This document shows positions 1-6,775 of a DNA stretch of 15,133 nt, in pieces. Within the stretch, counting starts at the first letter, position 1. The number at the start of each line of letters is the position of its first letter. The translations under genes and the position numbers were made by a program. The notes below the pieces were generated by a model. It made no database searches. It was not told the DNA's origin and saw only the letters and a program-made list of their open reading frames with translations. The DNA is from Candidatus Latescibacterota bacterium (GTDB lineage: Bacteria; Latescibacterota; UBA2968; UBA8231). The stretch covers positions 1-15,133 of the forward strand of contig JAGWBY010000005.1 in NCBI GenBank assembly GCA_021295675.1, in the 5' to 3' direction.

Positions 1-936
1 GCGGATATAGTAATTGGCAATAGTGCTGGCGGGCAAGGTCGGCCGTGGGCGAAAGACGATGCGATTGAGGTAGTAGTAGCCCATCAAGTTGATGCCAACG
101 CCGCCGCGGCCGTAAAGGGCGGAGCCGTATTCCGTGCGCAGGTTGCCGTCAACCGCCTTTTCCGCGTCGACGCGACCGATTACCTGCATGGTCGCCCAGT
201 AGTCGGCCGAGATCGGGTCGGCTATCTCACGGCGAAAGCCGTATTCGCTCGGCACCACCATAAAAGGGCGCTGGGGATCCTTGCCGGGGATGATGCCGCC
301 GAACTCGCCGGCCTTGAAGCGCTGGTTGAGCAAGTAGGCGAGGTTGCGCAGGCTGTCCAGACGCACCGGCCGCAGCCAAGTGGTCACGCCTTGGCCGTGC
401 TCAGGAAGCGACGCGCCATCGTCGTCGATTCCGTTGATTGGGTCCTCGTTGAGTTGGCCGTCCCAATCGTCGTCAAAGAGCGTGTACAACCCATCTTCAT
501 TGAGTCGGCCATCACCATCATTGTCAAACTGAGGATCCGGTCCGTCCTCGTCGATGAGCCCATCGAGATCGTTGTCGAAAAGTTCCAGCGGATCTTCGTC
601 GATGAGTCCGTCGCCATCGTCATCCCTTCTGTTGACTGGATCCTCGTTGAGTTGGCCGTCGTCGTCATTGTCCACTTGCTCGTCGACGGGGTCCTCATTG
701 ATCAGCGCGTCGTCGTCATTGTCGACTAGCTCGACGGGGTCTTCGTCGATGAGTCCGTCGCCATCGTCGTCGGCGATCAACTCAACAGCCCAACTGCGAC
801 CCAAGTCGAGGCGCCCGGTGACCGGCCGCAGAATCCAGGGATGCACATCGTCGCCGATCCGCCACCGCTTAACTTCGGCATAGCCGTTGCAAAGTACGAA
901 TGCGACGCCGAGCACCGCTACCAACAACCTGATCAT
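1..936 (-). CDS. Secreted Asp-rich repeat protein, 3'-truncated by window edge
   Basis: Reading leftward from ATG at 936, the frame stays open for exactly 312 codons to base 1, so the C-terminus lies outside the window. A GGAGGT Shine-Dalgarno sits 6 nt upstream and fixes the start. Residues 1-20 look like a signal peptide (MIRLLVAVLG, hydrophobic core, cleavage plausible after NGYA), so the product is probably exported. Residues about 54-175 are seven to eight tandem ~16-residue units of the form DxDxDGxLxEDP, resembling EF-hand or thrombospondin type 3 calcium loops. Residues about 255-312 (AVDGNLRTEY, then GYYYLNRIVF) resemble the start of a discoidin / F5-8C-type carbohydrate-binding domain; this is a weak motif match. 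Likely an extracellular adhesin or glycan-binding protein. Function is not established. It is not obviously in the operon to its right, being separated by 250 bp. Confidence 0.8.
   Translation of the reverse strand, partial: MIRLLVAVLGVAFVLCNGYAEVKRWRIGDDVHPWILRPVTGRLDLGRSWAVELIADDDGDGLIDEDPVELVDNDDDALINEDPVDEQVDNDDDGQLNEDPVNRRDDDGDGLIDEDPLELFDNDLDGLIDEDGPDPQFDNDGDGRLNEDGLYTLFDDDWDGQLNEDPINGIDDDGASLPEHGQGVTTWLRPVRLDSLRNLAYLLNQRFKAGEFGGIIPGKDPQRPFMVVPSEYGFRREIADPISADYWATMQVIGRVDAEKAVDGNLRTEYGSALYGRGGVGINLMGYYYLNRIVFRPRPTLPASTIANYYIR
412..777 (-). repeat. Tandem ~48-bp repeats encoding Asp-rich Ca-binding-like loops
   Basis: Within the leftmost gene, residues about 54-175 repeat with a period near 16 residues (48 bp). 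Units include DDDGDGLIDEDPV, DNDDDGQLNEDPV, DNDGDGRLNEDG and DDDWDGQLNEDPI. Conserved positions are Asp at 1, 3 and 5 of the loop, Gly at 6, a hydrophobic residue at 8 and an acidic pair after it, as in calcium-binding loops. The units have diverged at DNA level, so this is an old protein repeat rather than a recent DNA expansion. Long antisense reading frames opposite it are artefacts of GTC/GAC-rich composition. Confidence 0.8.
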
Positions 937-1060
937 CGAACACCTCCGCGCAAGACCGTAAGCCCTTGACTGTCTGCAACGAGCAAAATAAAGACGCCGG
1001 CGGCAGTTGCGCGCTCCATCGTCTGCACCGGTCAGGCTAATTACGGACGTTTTGCTGTTC

Positions 1061-1089
1061 TATATAAATAATATGGGTGAACAACTCAA
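1061..1089 (-). promoter_or_regulatory. Possible sigma70-type promoter for the Asp-rich gene
   Basis: On the minus strand TTGAGT (1089-1084), a 17-nt spacer and TATATA (1066-1061) make a moderate -35/-10 pair. Transcription would start near 1054 and give a leader of about 118 nt before the ATG at 936. This lies in the 937-1186 gap, which otherwise shows no gene, no convincing terminator stem for the operon to the right, and only a short T-run on the minus strand (1119-1114). Confidence 0.3.
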
Positions 1090-1186
1090 GATAGTCAGAT
1101 CGGGCCGACGAGAGAAAAAAGAGGTAGAGTTTGAAAGTTCTTGGATGTTTTGTCCCTTTATCAGGACTGAAATTTTCAAAGCGCGG

Positions 1187-2223
1187 CTAGGCCGGGCCGC
1201 CGCCTTCGTTGTTGACGGCCTGCACCAACGCCCGCATATAGGCGATGGAATACGCGACGCCCACGCGACTTCCGCCGAGCATATCGGGGATATGATCGGG
1301 GATGATGGCCCCGTCGAACTCGACGGCGCGCAGGGCCTGCATCACGCGGTGCATGTCTTGATAGCCGTCGTCCATCAGAGTTTCGACCCACGGGTCGGGC
1401 ATGGGGTTGGAGACGTTGCGGAAGTGTATTTTGAAGAGCTTGTTGCGCGATCCAAAGTAGTGTATCGCTTCTTCGACCGACGCCCCCATACCCTGCTTGC
1501 CCCCCTCCAGCCAACAGCCGACGCACAGACAGACGCCGATATTAGGACTGTCGGCGATGTCCATCGCCCGCTTGTACCCGGCAAAATTGCCGAAGATGCA
1601 GCGCGGTATTCCGCCTAGCGCATAGACCGGCGGATCATCTGGATGGATGCCGATATAGACTCCAGCTTCCTCGGCAACCGGCGCGACCTGGCGAATCATG
1701 TACTCGTAATTTTCCCACAACTCGTCTTCCGTGTAGGCGCGACCGTGGGTCAAGTCTCCGGCAAAGGTTTCGCTACCCCAGCGACCTTTGGCGTCTTTGA
1801 TGTCGAGCCGCGGCGGGTGGTGCGGCCAGTGCTCCAGATACCATTGCCCATATGGGCGTACGTGTGGTAGCAGATACCAGCGGCACCGAGGTCGCGGATG
1901 AATTGGATTAGTTCTTCGACTTTCTCGTCGCGGCCGGGCAGATTGAGCGTAATCTCCGGGACGTTGTGGACCGCGTGATTGGCGATGCGATAGATCTGTA
2001 GCCCATAGGCGGCAAAGCGCGCGGCGAACTGTTTGTAGTGTTCGACGCTGTGCAACGCCGGGTCGTCAATCCCGAGCATGACCCACTCGACGCCGAGTTG
2101 TTGGAAAAATTGCAGATCCTCGTCGCTGGCCTTGTGCGAGGTCTGAACGGCGACTTGGATTCCCGGCTTGCTGGCGTACAAGCCGGGAACAGCGCGCAGT
2201 GCGTAGGGTCTGTTGGTGGTCAT
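1187..2223 (-). CDS. Mannonate-dehydratase-like TIM-barrel enzyme, frameshifted
   Basis: Two abutting frames encode one protein. The N-terminal part starts at ATG 2223 and runs to about residue 139 (motif GNGIWSTGRTTRRG). The C-terminal part resumes as FDIKDAKGRWG and holds family motifs: HPDDPP, CLCVGCWLEGG, KIHFRNV and IIPDHIP, which are likely metal and substrate ligands of the UxuA / sugar-isomerase-type barrel. From memory of the family, RG is followed by about seven residues ending in Arg-x-Phe before the D-[LI]-K; here only two nucleotides (1805-1806) separate the GGC and GAC codons, so about 19 bases appear missing. Without that defect the product would be about 350 residues and would dehydrate or isomerise an aldonate or uronate-derived acid. 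The ATG overlaps the TGA of the upstream oxygenase gene (ATGA), so the two are probably translationally coupled. Substrate unknown. Either a pseudogene or an assembly error. Confidence 0.8.
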
Positions 2224-2969
2224 GGAGTGCCTTCCTTTATCAGTTCGGAAACCGGCTGCGACCTTTCCCAGCGCAGCGCGGTCTCTTGGTCAATGCCGCA
2301 GAGCCAATTCCAGGTGCGGATGCGCCGCACCCGGTCGCGGTAAGATTCAACTTCGGTCACGTATGGCAGGCGCGGACGATCGCGATAGGCGGGAATTTCC
2401 GCCGCATCGCAGAGCCAGTCCCGCTGTGGCGCGGCCGTGCGGTGGTAGGAAAACTTGATCATGCTGCGGGCGCGGTCGTTGGTTTTGGGGCCGGCCTTGT
2501 GCCAGATACCATAGCGAGTTAGCACCACGGTGCCAGCTGGCACCGTCAGCGAGACTTGGCCGCGGATATCGCCGTAGTGGGCGATGGCCTCGCGATCGAC
2601 GGCACGGCAATGCGAGCCGGGCAGAACCATGGTTGGCCCGTCGACGAGCGCGACACTGTGAGGGTAATAATAGCACTGGAGTTCAAAGACGTCGTAGCCA
2701 CTGCCCGAAAGTCCGTCCGAATGCCAAGTCTGGCCGAGGTGCTGCTCCTTGAAAAAGTGGTGGTGGCCGCCTCGGGGCACCAAGAAATCCTCGCCTAACA
2801 GCGAGCGTGCGACCCCGGCGACTTGGGGATGCAGGAGCACCTGATAGGTGAAGTCGTCCGAAGCGATAAAAGCGTCGCAATTGCCGGGAGCGAGGTCGTC
2901 GCAGCAGCGGTTGAAGGTCTCGTCAATGACGCTTTCGAGGACGACCAAGCCGGAGGCGACAAAGTCCAT
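2220..2969 (-). CDS. Phytanoyl-CoA dioxygenase (PhyH) family oxygenase
   Basis: A 249-residue member of the non-haem Fe(II)/2-oxoglutarate oxygenases, cytoplasmic with no signal peptide. The double-stranded beta-helix signature is visible: HxD at His83 and Asp85 (TWHSDG), the distal iron ligand His157 (GIWHKAG) and a basic 2-oxoglutarate anchor at Arg166 or Arg168 (NDRARSM). Pro-Gly-Ser-His (PGSH, 117-120) is also typical. The length is normal for the bacterial branch. These enzymes hydroxylate or demethylate diverse small molecules; the substrate cannot be read from sequence. The gene lies between a 133-residue unknown (30 nt upstream) and the mannonate-dehydratase-like gene, with which it shares an ATGA overlap, so a role in processing a modified sugar acid is a reasonable inference. 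No strong Shine-Dalgarno precedes the ATG at 2969. Confidence 0.87.
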   Translation of the reverse strand: MDFVASGLVVLESVIDETFNRCCDDLAPGNCDAFIASDDFTYQVLLHPQVAGVARSLLGEDFLVPRGGHHHFFKEQHLGQTWHSDGLSGSGYDVFELQCYYYPHSVALVDGPTMVLPGSHCRAVDREAIAHYGDIRGQVSLTVPAGTVVLTRYGIWHKAGPKTNDRARSMIKFSYHRTAAPQRDWLCDAAEIPAYRDRPRLPYVTEVESYRDRVRRIRTWNWLCGIDQETALRWERSQPVSELIKEGTP

Positions 2970-2999
2970 GACGCCGTCGTCGTCTAGCGTCGGTTTCTC

Positions 3000-3401
3000 C
3001 TAAACGAATTTTTCGAGCACGAACTCATAGCCGAGGTAGTCGTTGTCCTGGCCCTCGTACGCATAGAGCTTGGCGATGGGAAACTGTACCACGCGCCAGC
3101 CATCGGCCACGGCCGCGAGCACCGATTCGTAGGGCGGATCGTCGCTGGGCAGGGTCGGCGTTTGCGGCTGGGTGGCGTCGTACAAGGCCCAGCTAGCCAG
3201 CGGCGAGCGCATATTGGTCGATTTGGCGTAGAGATAGAGAATCTGCTGGCGGGGTTCGGCGAGCAAGTCACCGAGGCGGTCGAGATCCGCGGCGGTAATC
3301 GCCTCGGTGCGCAGCTTGTCGCGGCACTGTGTCAACCAGTCTTTTACAGCTTCGTGCATATAGGCTCCCATGGCGTCGGCGACATAAGAAAGCGTTCCCA
3401 T
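3000..3401 (-). CDS. Conserved-looking hypothetical protein, 133 aa
   Basis: I do not recognise a named family. The protein is soluble, with no signal peptide or membrane segment. The N-terminal half is helical and charged (AYMHEAVKDWLTQCRDKL; DLDRLGDLLAEP). The C-terminal third looks like a mixed beta fold: GWRVVQFPIAKLYAYEGQ, then DYLGYEFVLEKFV at the very end. The gene lies inside the operon, 33 nt after the dehydrogenase stop and 30 nt before the oxygenase start, which supports it being real and functionally tied to the pathway. The start at ATG 3401 has no good Shine-Dalgarno; an internal ATG (MGAYMHEA, residue 11) is an alternative. It could be a small accessory or sugar-acid-binding subunit, but nothing in the sequence proves that. 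Confidence 0.72.
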   Translation of the reverse strand: MGTLSYVADAMGAYMHEAVKDWLTQCRDKLRTEAITAADLDRLGDLLAEPRQQILYLYAKSTNMRSPLASWALYDATQPQTPTLPSDDPPYESVLAAVADGWRVVQFPIAKLYAYEGQDNDYLGYEFVLEKFV

Positions 3402-3434
3402 TTAGCGCGGTCAACAAACAGCGGTGCGCCGCGC

Positions 3435-4457
3435 CTAGTAATCAACTACCACCTTGATGGTTTGGGGCTGTAGCGCTGCGTCGAAACCAGCGACTAAGTC
3501 AGGAAAGGGGACGCACTGCGAGATGAGAGGGTCGAGATCTAATTGCCGCCGCGCCAACAGGTCCAGGGCCTGGGGAAATACGTGGGCAAAGCGGAAGGAG
3601 CCGCGGACAGTCAATTCCTTTTGCATGACCAAGTTGACCGGCAGTTCAATCGGGCCGCCCTGGACACCCAACTGCACAATGATGCCACCGGCCTTGCAGT
3701 GCGCGTACGCGGCTTGCAGGGCGGCTGGAGCGCCGGAGGCTTCCACTACGACGTCGAATCCCTCGCCCACCGCCCGCGTCATAGCCACCGAATCGTCGGC
3801 GCGCACGGGCTGATCGGCCCACAGCGATGCCGCCAAGTCGAGCGCACTTTGGCGAATATCGCTGACGGCGAGATGGGCGGCTCCGTAGTGCCGGGTGACC
3901 AAGCCGATGAGCTGGCCGATGGGACCGGCACCCGTCACCAGTACGCGCTTGCCAGCGATGCCTCCTGCTTGGCCGACGCCGTGGACAGCGATGGATAGCG
4001 GTTCGAGTAAGGCCGCTTGGCGATAGTCTATCGCCGCGGGAAGTGGATGGCAGTTGTGCGCATGGACTTGCACGTATTCGCGGAACGAGCCGTCTTGGGG
4101 CGGGCTACAGGCAGCAGAGCCAAAGTAGCGCATCTGCGCGCAGAGGTTGTAGCGACCTTGGCGGCAGTGGGCGCATGTGCGACAGGGGTGGGATGGGTCA
4201 ATGGCCACTCGGCTGCCCACCGGCAGCACATCTGCGAACGCGCCCGCAGCGACGACTTCCCCGGCCGACTCGTGCCCGAGGACAAAGGGGCACTCTGGGA
4301 CGAAATCGCCGTTTCGGCCGTGGACGTAATAGTGCAGGTCCGAGCCGCAAATGCCAGTGGCGCGGATTTGCACCAAGACTTCGTCCGCGGCGATCTGCGG
4401 TCGATCGATCTCCACAGCCCGTAGGTCGCGAGCGCCGTGTAGGTAAAAGGCTTGCAT
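3435..4457 (-). CDS. Zn-dependent L-idonate 5-dehydrogenase / sorbitol dehydrogenase-like
   Basis: A 340-residue medium-chain dehydrogenase. Catalytic zinc ligands: Cys37 (GICGSD), His62-Glu63 (GHE) and Glu152 (LEPLS). Structural zinc ligands: Cys92, Cys95, Cys98 and Cys106. The Rossmann motif GAGPIG spans 176-181, and Asp200 at the end of the second strand favours NAD over NADP. The strings GICGSDLHYY, MRYFGSA and RGSFRF match the L-idonate 5-dehydrogenase (IdnD) branch, so oxidation of a polyol or aldonate at C5 is the best guess; exact substrate is open. A longer frame begins at TTG 4493, but that codon lies in the -35 box, and family alignment supports MQAFYLHG at 4457. First gene of the leftward four-gene operon. 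No Shine-Dalgarno precedes it, consistent with a leaderless start. Confidence 0.88.
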   Translation of the reverse strand: MQAFYLHGARDLRAVEIDRPQIAADEVLVQIRATGICGSDLHYYVHGRNGDFVPECPFVLGHESAGEVVAAGAFADVLPVGSRVAIDPSHPCRTCAHCRQGRYNLCAQMRYFGSAACSPPQDGSFREYVQVHAHNCHPLPAAIDYRQAALLEPLSIAVHGVGQAGGIAGKRVLVTGAGPIGQLIGLVTRHYGAAHLAVSDIRQSALDLAASLWADQPVRADDSVAMTRAVGEGFDVVVEASGAPAALQAAYAHCKAGGIIVQLGVQGGPIELPVNLVMQKELTVRGSFRFAHVFPQALDLLARRQLDLDPLISQCVPFPDLVAGFDAALQPQTIKVVVDY

Positions 4458-4464
4458 GAAGCGG

Positions 4465-4493
4465 ATAGTAGCGGCCAAAGTACAGCGCGTCAA
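4465..4493 (-). promoter_or_regulatory. Sigma70-type promoter of the leftward operon (probably leaderless)
   Basis: Minus strand TTGACG (4493-4488), 17-nt spacer and TACTAT (4470-4465) match the consensus at 5/6 and 4/6 positions with ideal spacing. The -10 box ends seven bases before the ATG at 4457, so transcription should begin at or within a base or two of the start codon. The lack of any Shine-Dalgarno fits a leaderless message. Confidence 0.65.
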
Positions 4494-4498
4494 GGGAG

Positions 4499-4527
4499 TT
4501 GCCTACCGCAGGCGTTGTGCGTACTGT
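4499..4527 (+). promoter_or_regulatory. Weak candidate promoter for the rightward mannonate-dehydratase-like gene
   Basis: TTGCCT (4499-4504), a 17-nt spacer and TACTGT (4522-4527) form a weak -35/-10 pair. It would give a leader of about 28 nt with the Shine-Dalgarno AAAGGGG inside it. Its -35 lies directly beside the -35 of the leftward promoter, so the two promoters would be back to back and could share a regulator. Confidence 0.3.
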
Positions 4528-4561
4528 GCAGGCACCATTCTCATTAGAAAGGGGACCTATC

Positions 4562-5518
4562 GTGAAACTCGGCCTCAAGTTCGGCCTCGACACACTCAGC
4601 AAAGAAAACCTGCAATTCGCCCAGCAGATGGGCGTCACCCACATCGTCGTCCACAGCCCCGACCTCGGCAACGAGGGTGTGCTCGATTACTTCGAGTTGC
4701 TGCGAATGAAAAAATTCATCGACTCGTTCGGCTTGGAGCTGTGCGCCATCGAGAACTTGCCCGGCGATCACATGCACCCCATCACTCACGCGACGCCCGA
4801 GCGCGACGCCCAGTTGGCGAAAGTCTGCACGTCTATTGAAAACATGGGGAAAATCGGCATCCCGATCCTCGGCTACTACTTCAGTCTAGCCGGCGTCTCC
4901 GGCCACTGGCGCGCGTACGAAAGCGGCGGCGGACGCGGTGGGGCCGGCCTCAAGAGCTTCGATTATAGCTTAGTAGAGAACGCGCCGCCGATCGTCGATG
5001 AGCCGGTCTCGGTCACCGAGATGTGGGAGCGATTGGCCTATTTTCTCGAACGGGTGGTACCCGTGGCTGAAAACGCCGGCGTCAAACTCGCCGCCCACCA
5101 AGACGACCCTCCGGCCGAGACCCTCTTTGGCACGGGGCGGCTCTTGACTAATCACGACGCCATGCAGCGGTTGATCGACCTCGTGCCCAGTCCGAGCAAT
5201 GGGTTGGAGTTTTGTCAGGGAACGGTGGCCGAGATGGGGCCGGACGAGACGATTGCAGCCGTGCGCCGCTTCGCCGCCCAAGGTAAGATATTCTACGTGC
5301 ATTTCCGCAATGTGCGCGGCGGCTTCCCCAAGTTCGACGAGGTCTTTATCGACGAGGGCGACGTCAAAGCCTATCGCGACGCGGGTTACGACGGGGTCAT
5401 CACGCCCGACCACACGCCTCGCGTAATCGGCGACGAACCATACGGACACCGGGGCCGCGCTTTCGCCCTAGGGTACATTCGCGCCGGAATGCAAGCGCTA
5501 GAATTGCTGGATTCGTAA
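4562..5518 (+). CDS. Mannonate-dehydratase-like TIM-barrel enzyme (intact paralogue)
   Basis: An intact 318-residue protein starting at GTG 4562, eight bases after the Shine-Dalgarno AAAGGGG. The frame is open upstream to TTG 4499, but that would discard the ribosome site. It belongs to the same barrel family as the disrupted gene at 1187-2223. Corresponding motifs are HQDDPP (His179, Asp181-182), EFCQGT (Cys218), VHFRNV (His247, Arg249) and ITPDHTP (Asp283, His284), probable metal and substrate ligands. It is shorter than classical UxuA (E. coli about 394 residues), so D-mannonate as substrate is not assured; a related aldonate dehydration or isomerisation is likely. A Gly-rich loop (SGGGRGGAGL, 121-130) occupies the region where the paralogue is broken. 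It is transcribed away from the idonate-dehydrogenase operon and ends 16 nt before the tRNA-Leu 3' end, which lies on the opposite strand. Confidence 0.85.
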   Translation: MKLGLKFGLDTLSKENLQFAQQMGVTHIVVHSPDLGNEGVLDYFELLRMKKFIDSFGLELCAIENLPGDHMHPITHATPERDAQLAKVCTSIENMGKIGIPILGYYFSLAGVSGHWRAYESGGGRGGAGLKSFDYSLVENAPPIVDEPVSVTEMWERLAYFLERVVPVAENAGVKLAAHQDDPPAETLFGTGRLLTNHDAMQRLIDLVPSPSNGLEFCQGTVAEMGPDETIAAVRRFAAQGKIFYVHFRNVRGGFPKFDEVFIDEGDVKAYRDAGYDGVITPDHTPRVIGDEPYGHRGRAFALGYIRAGMQALELLDS

Positions 5519-5534
5519 GAAGTGATGCAGGGAG

Positions 5535-5622
5535 TGGTGCCGAGGGCCGGACTCGAACCGGCACGTCCTAAGCGGACAGTGGATTTTAAGTCCACCGCGT
5601 CTACCAATTCCGCCACCCCGGC
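5535..5622 (-). tRNA. tRNA-Leu (anticodon UAA)
   Basis: Minus strand. The acceptor stem GCCGGGG pairs with CCTCGGC (one G-U), followed by discriminator A and an encoded CCA (5537-5535). The anticodon loop CTTAAAA, held by a GGTGGA/TCCACT-type stem, carries UAA. A long variable arm and the T-loop GTTCGAGTC fit a class II leucine tRNA of 88 nt including CCA. It lies 15 nt downstream of tRNA-Cys and is probably co-transcribed. No terminator is visible in the 16 nt before the convergent coding sequence. Confidence 0.95.
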
Positions 5623-5637
5623 GCACAGACAAAAAAA

Positions 5638-5711
5638 TGGAGGCGACGCCCGGAATCGAACCGGGGATAAGGGCTTTGCAGGCCCCTGCCTTACCACTTG
5701 GCCACGTCGCC
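5638..5711 (-). tRNA. tRNA-Cys (anticodon GCA)
   Basis: Minus strand. The acceptor stem GGCGACG pairs with CGTCGCC, with discriminator U (typical of tRNA-Cys) and an encoded CCA (5640-5638). The anticodon loop CTGCAAA reads GCA. The D-loop has AAGTGGTAAGG and the T-loop GTTCGATTC. Length is 74 nt including CCA. First gene of a two-tRNA transcript with tRNA-Leu. Confidence 0.95.
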
Positions 5712-5726
5712 TCAGATAGGGGTTTG

Positions 5727-5755
5727 AAGGTACGCGGCGGGCATATTCCTGTCAA
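5727..5755 (-). promoter_or_regulatory. Sigma70-type promoter of the tRNA-Cys/tRNA-Leu transcript
   Basis: Minus strand: a perfect TTGACA (5755-5750), a 17-nt spacer and TACCTT (5732-5727). Transcription would start near 5720, about nine bases before tRNA-Cys, the short leader expected for a tRNA operon. Confidence 0.7.
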
Positions 5756-5787
5756 CCTACCCGCCGCCTGATTGCACGGCCAAAAAC

Positions 5788-5808
5788 GAGTTAGAATTGT
5801 GCTAACTC
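5788..5808. repeat. Perfect 7-bp inverted repeat, possible operator
   Basis: GAGTTAG (5788-5794) and CTAACTC (5802-5808) are exact inverted copies around a 7-nt centre. It sits between the divergent tRNA promoter (5727-5755) and the thyA promoter (5849-5876). There is no T-run on either side, so it is not an ordinary terminator. A dimeric-regulator site is possible; chance cannot be excluded. Confidence 0.3.
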
Positions 5809-5848
5809 CTCGCCTAGAGCGCGACCACGGCCGACCGCACTAACGCCT

Positions 5849-5876
5849 TTGACATGAGGCAAAAAACCTATAGAAT
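5849..5876 (+). promoter_or_regulatory. Sigma70-type promoter of thyA
   Basis: A perfect TTGACA (5849-5854), 16-nt spacer and TAGAAT (5871-5876, 5/6 match). Transcription should start near 5883, leaving a leader of about 60 nt before the thyA ATG at 5946. Confidence 0.6.
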
Positions 5877-5945
5877 AATAGAGCATCGCTACAAATGCAC
5901 TATGTCTTCCATCTTGGCCGTCGGCTGCGCCCGCGAGCTTTTACC

Positions 5946-6708
5946 ATGCGACAATACCTCGACCTAGTAAGCCATTGCCTCGACCACGGCGAGGCCAAAG
6001 CCGACCGCACGGGCGTCGGCACCCTCGCCATCTTCGGCTATCAGATGCGCTTTGATCTCGCGGACGGGTTCCCCTGCCTGACCACCAAGAAGCTGCATTT
6101 GCGCTCCATCATCCACGAACTCTTGTGGTTCCTCAAAGGCGACACCAACACGGCCTATTTGCAAAAGGAAAAGGAACGGCGACCTCGGCCCCATCTACGG
6201 CAAGCAGTGGCGCGAGTGGTCAACCCCAGATGGCCCCATCGACCAAATTCAACGCGCCATTGATCTGATTAAGACCAATCCCGATTCGCGCCGCATCCTC
6301 GTCAGCGCGTGGAACGTCGGCGAGTTGGAACAAATGGCCCTCATGCCCTGCCACTGCCTGTTCCAGCTTTTCGTCACTCGTGGTCGGCTTTCCTGCCAGC
6401 TCTATCAACGCTCTTGCGACGTGGGGCTTGGCGTACCGTTCAACATCGCCAGCTACAGCCTGTTGACTATGATGATAGCCAAGGTCTGCGGCTTGCAGCC
6501 CGGGGAATTCGTCTGGACCGGCGGCGACGTTCACATCTATCAGAACCACGTCGCCGCACTGCGCCAACAACTCTGCCGCACCCCCCGGTCACTACCGGTG
6601 ATGACGATTAAAAATCGCGACCAGTCGATTTCCGACTTCCGCTACGACGACTTCAAACTGCTCAACTACCACCCTCACCCCTCCATCCCCATGGAGATCG
6701 CTGTCTGA
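5946..6708 (+). CDS. thyA: Thymidylate synthase ThyA, frameshifted
   Basis: Converts dUMP to dTMP with methylene-tetrahydrofolate. ATG 5946 gives MRQYLDL, collinear with E. coli ThyA from its first residue; an upstream ATG at 5895 would add 17 unconserved residues. Codons 1-72 end at AYL, just after GDTNTA, and include Arg21 (DRTGVG). After 13 nt (6162-6174) the next frame continues [12 protein letters not shown] to the stop at 6706-6708. It holds the catalytic Cys (MPCHCLF), QLYQRSCDV, the dUMP-binding [11 protein letters not shown] and [11 protein letters not shown]. coli has 14 residues between these points, including Trp80 and Trp83 of the folate site; about 29 bases are missing and the frame shifts. 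The gap contains an AAAAGG tandem copy. The defect would destroy activity, although all remaining sequence looks under selection, which favours sequence error. Confidence 0.9.
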
Positions 6709-6731
6709 TGGGTCTGTTGTACCGACCTTAT

Positions 6732-6748
6732 CGTGCCGGTTGGGCACG
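6732..6748. other. Short hairpin between convergent genes
   Basis: CGTGCC (6732-6737) and GGCACG (6743-6748) form a 6-bp stem with a 5-nt loop in the 67-bp gap between the thyA stop and the end of the leftward topA operon. Neither strand has a T-run after it, so a classical intrinsic terminator is not shown; it may still help separate the convergent transcripts. Confidence 0.3.
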
Positions 6749-6775
6749 GTGCAGCGGTCGTGGATACAACTTTGC

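Noticed and set aside
412..777. CRISPR-like array suggested by periodic DNA
   Set aside because: Units are about 48 bp without constant direct repeats or unique spacers, and the period is a protein-coding one (16 codons).
384..883. Long open frames on both strands of the Asp-rich region, with low-complexity Ser or Val/Ile-rich translations
   Set aside because: They are out-of-frame or antisense readings of GAC/GTC-rich repeats. The minus-strand frame from ATG 936 has a signal peptide and Shine-Dalgarno and explains the region.
1114..1170. Terminator after the leftward operon (T-run near 1114-1119)
   Set aside because: No stable stem precedes the T-run; the best pairing nearby is a 4-bp stem.
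4017..4459. Rightward open frames opposite the dehydrogenase gene
   Set aside because: The minus strand encodes a complete dehydrogenase with all zinc ligands; the opposite frames are G+C-driven shadows.
6162..6174. Programmed ribosomal frameshift at the A-rich AAAAGG repeat in thyA
   Set aside because: Changing frame would not restore the 14-residue conserved segment that is missing, so recoding alone cannot yield a functional enzyme.
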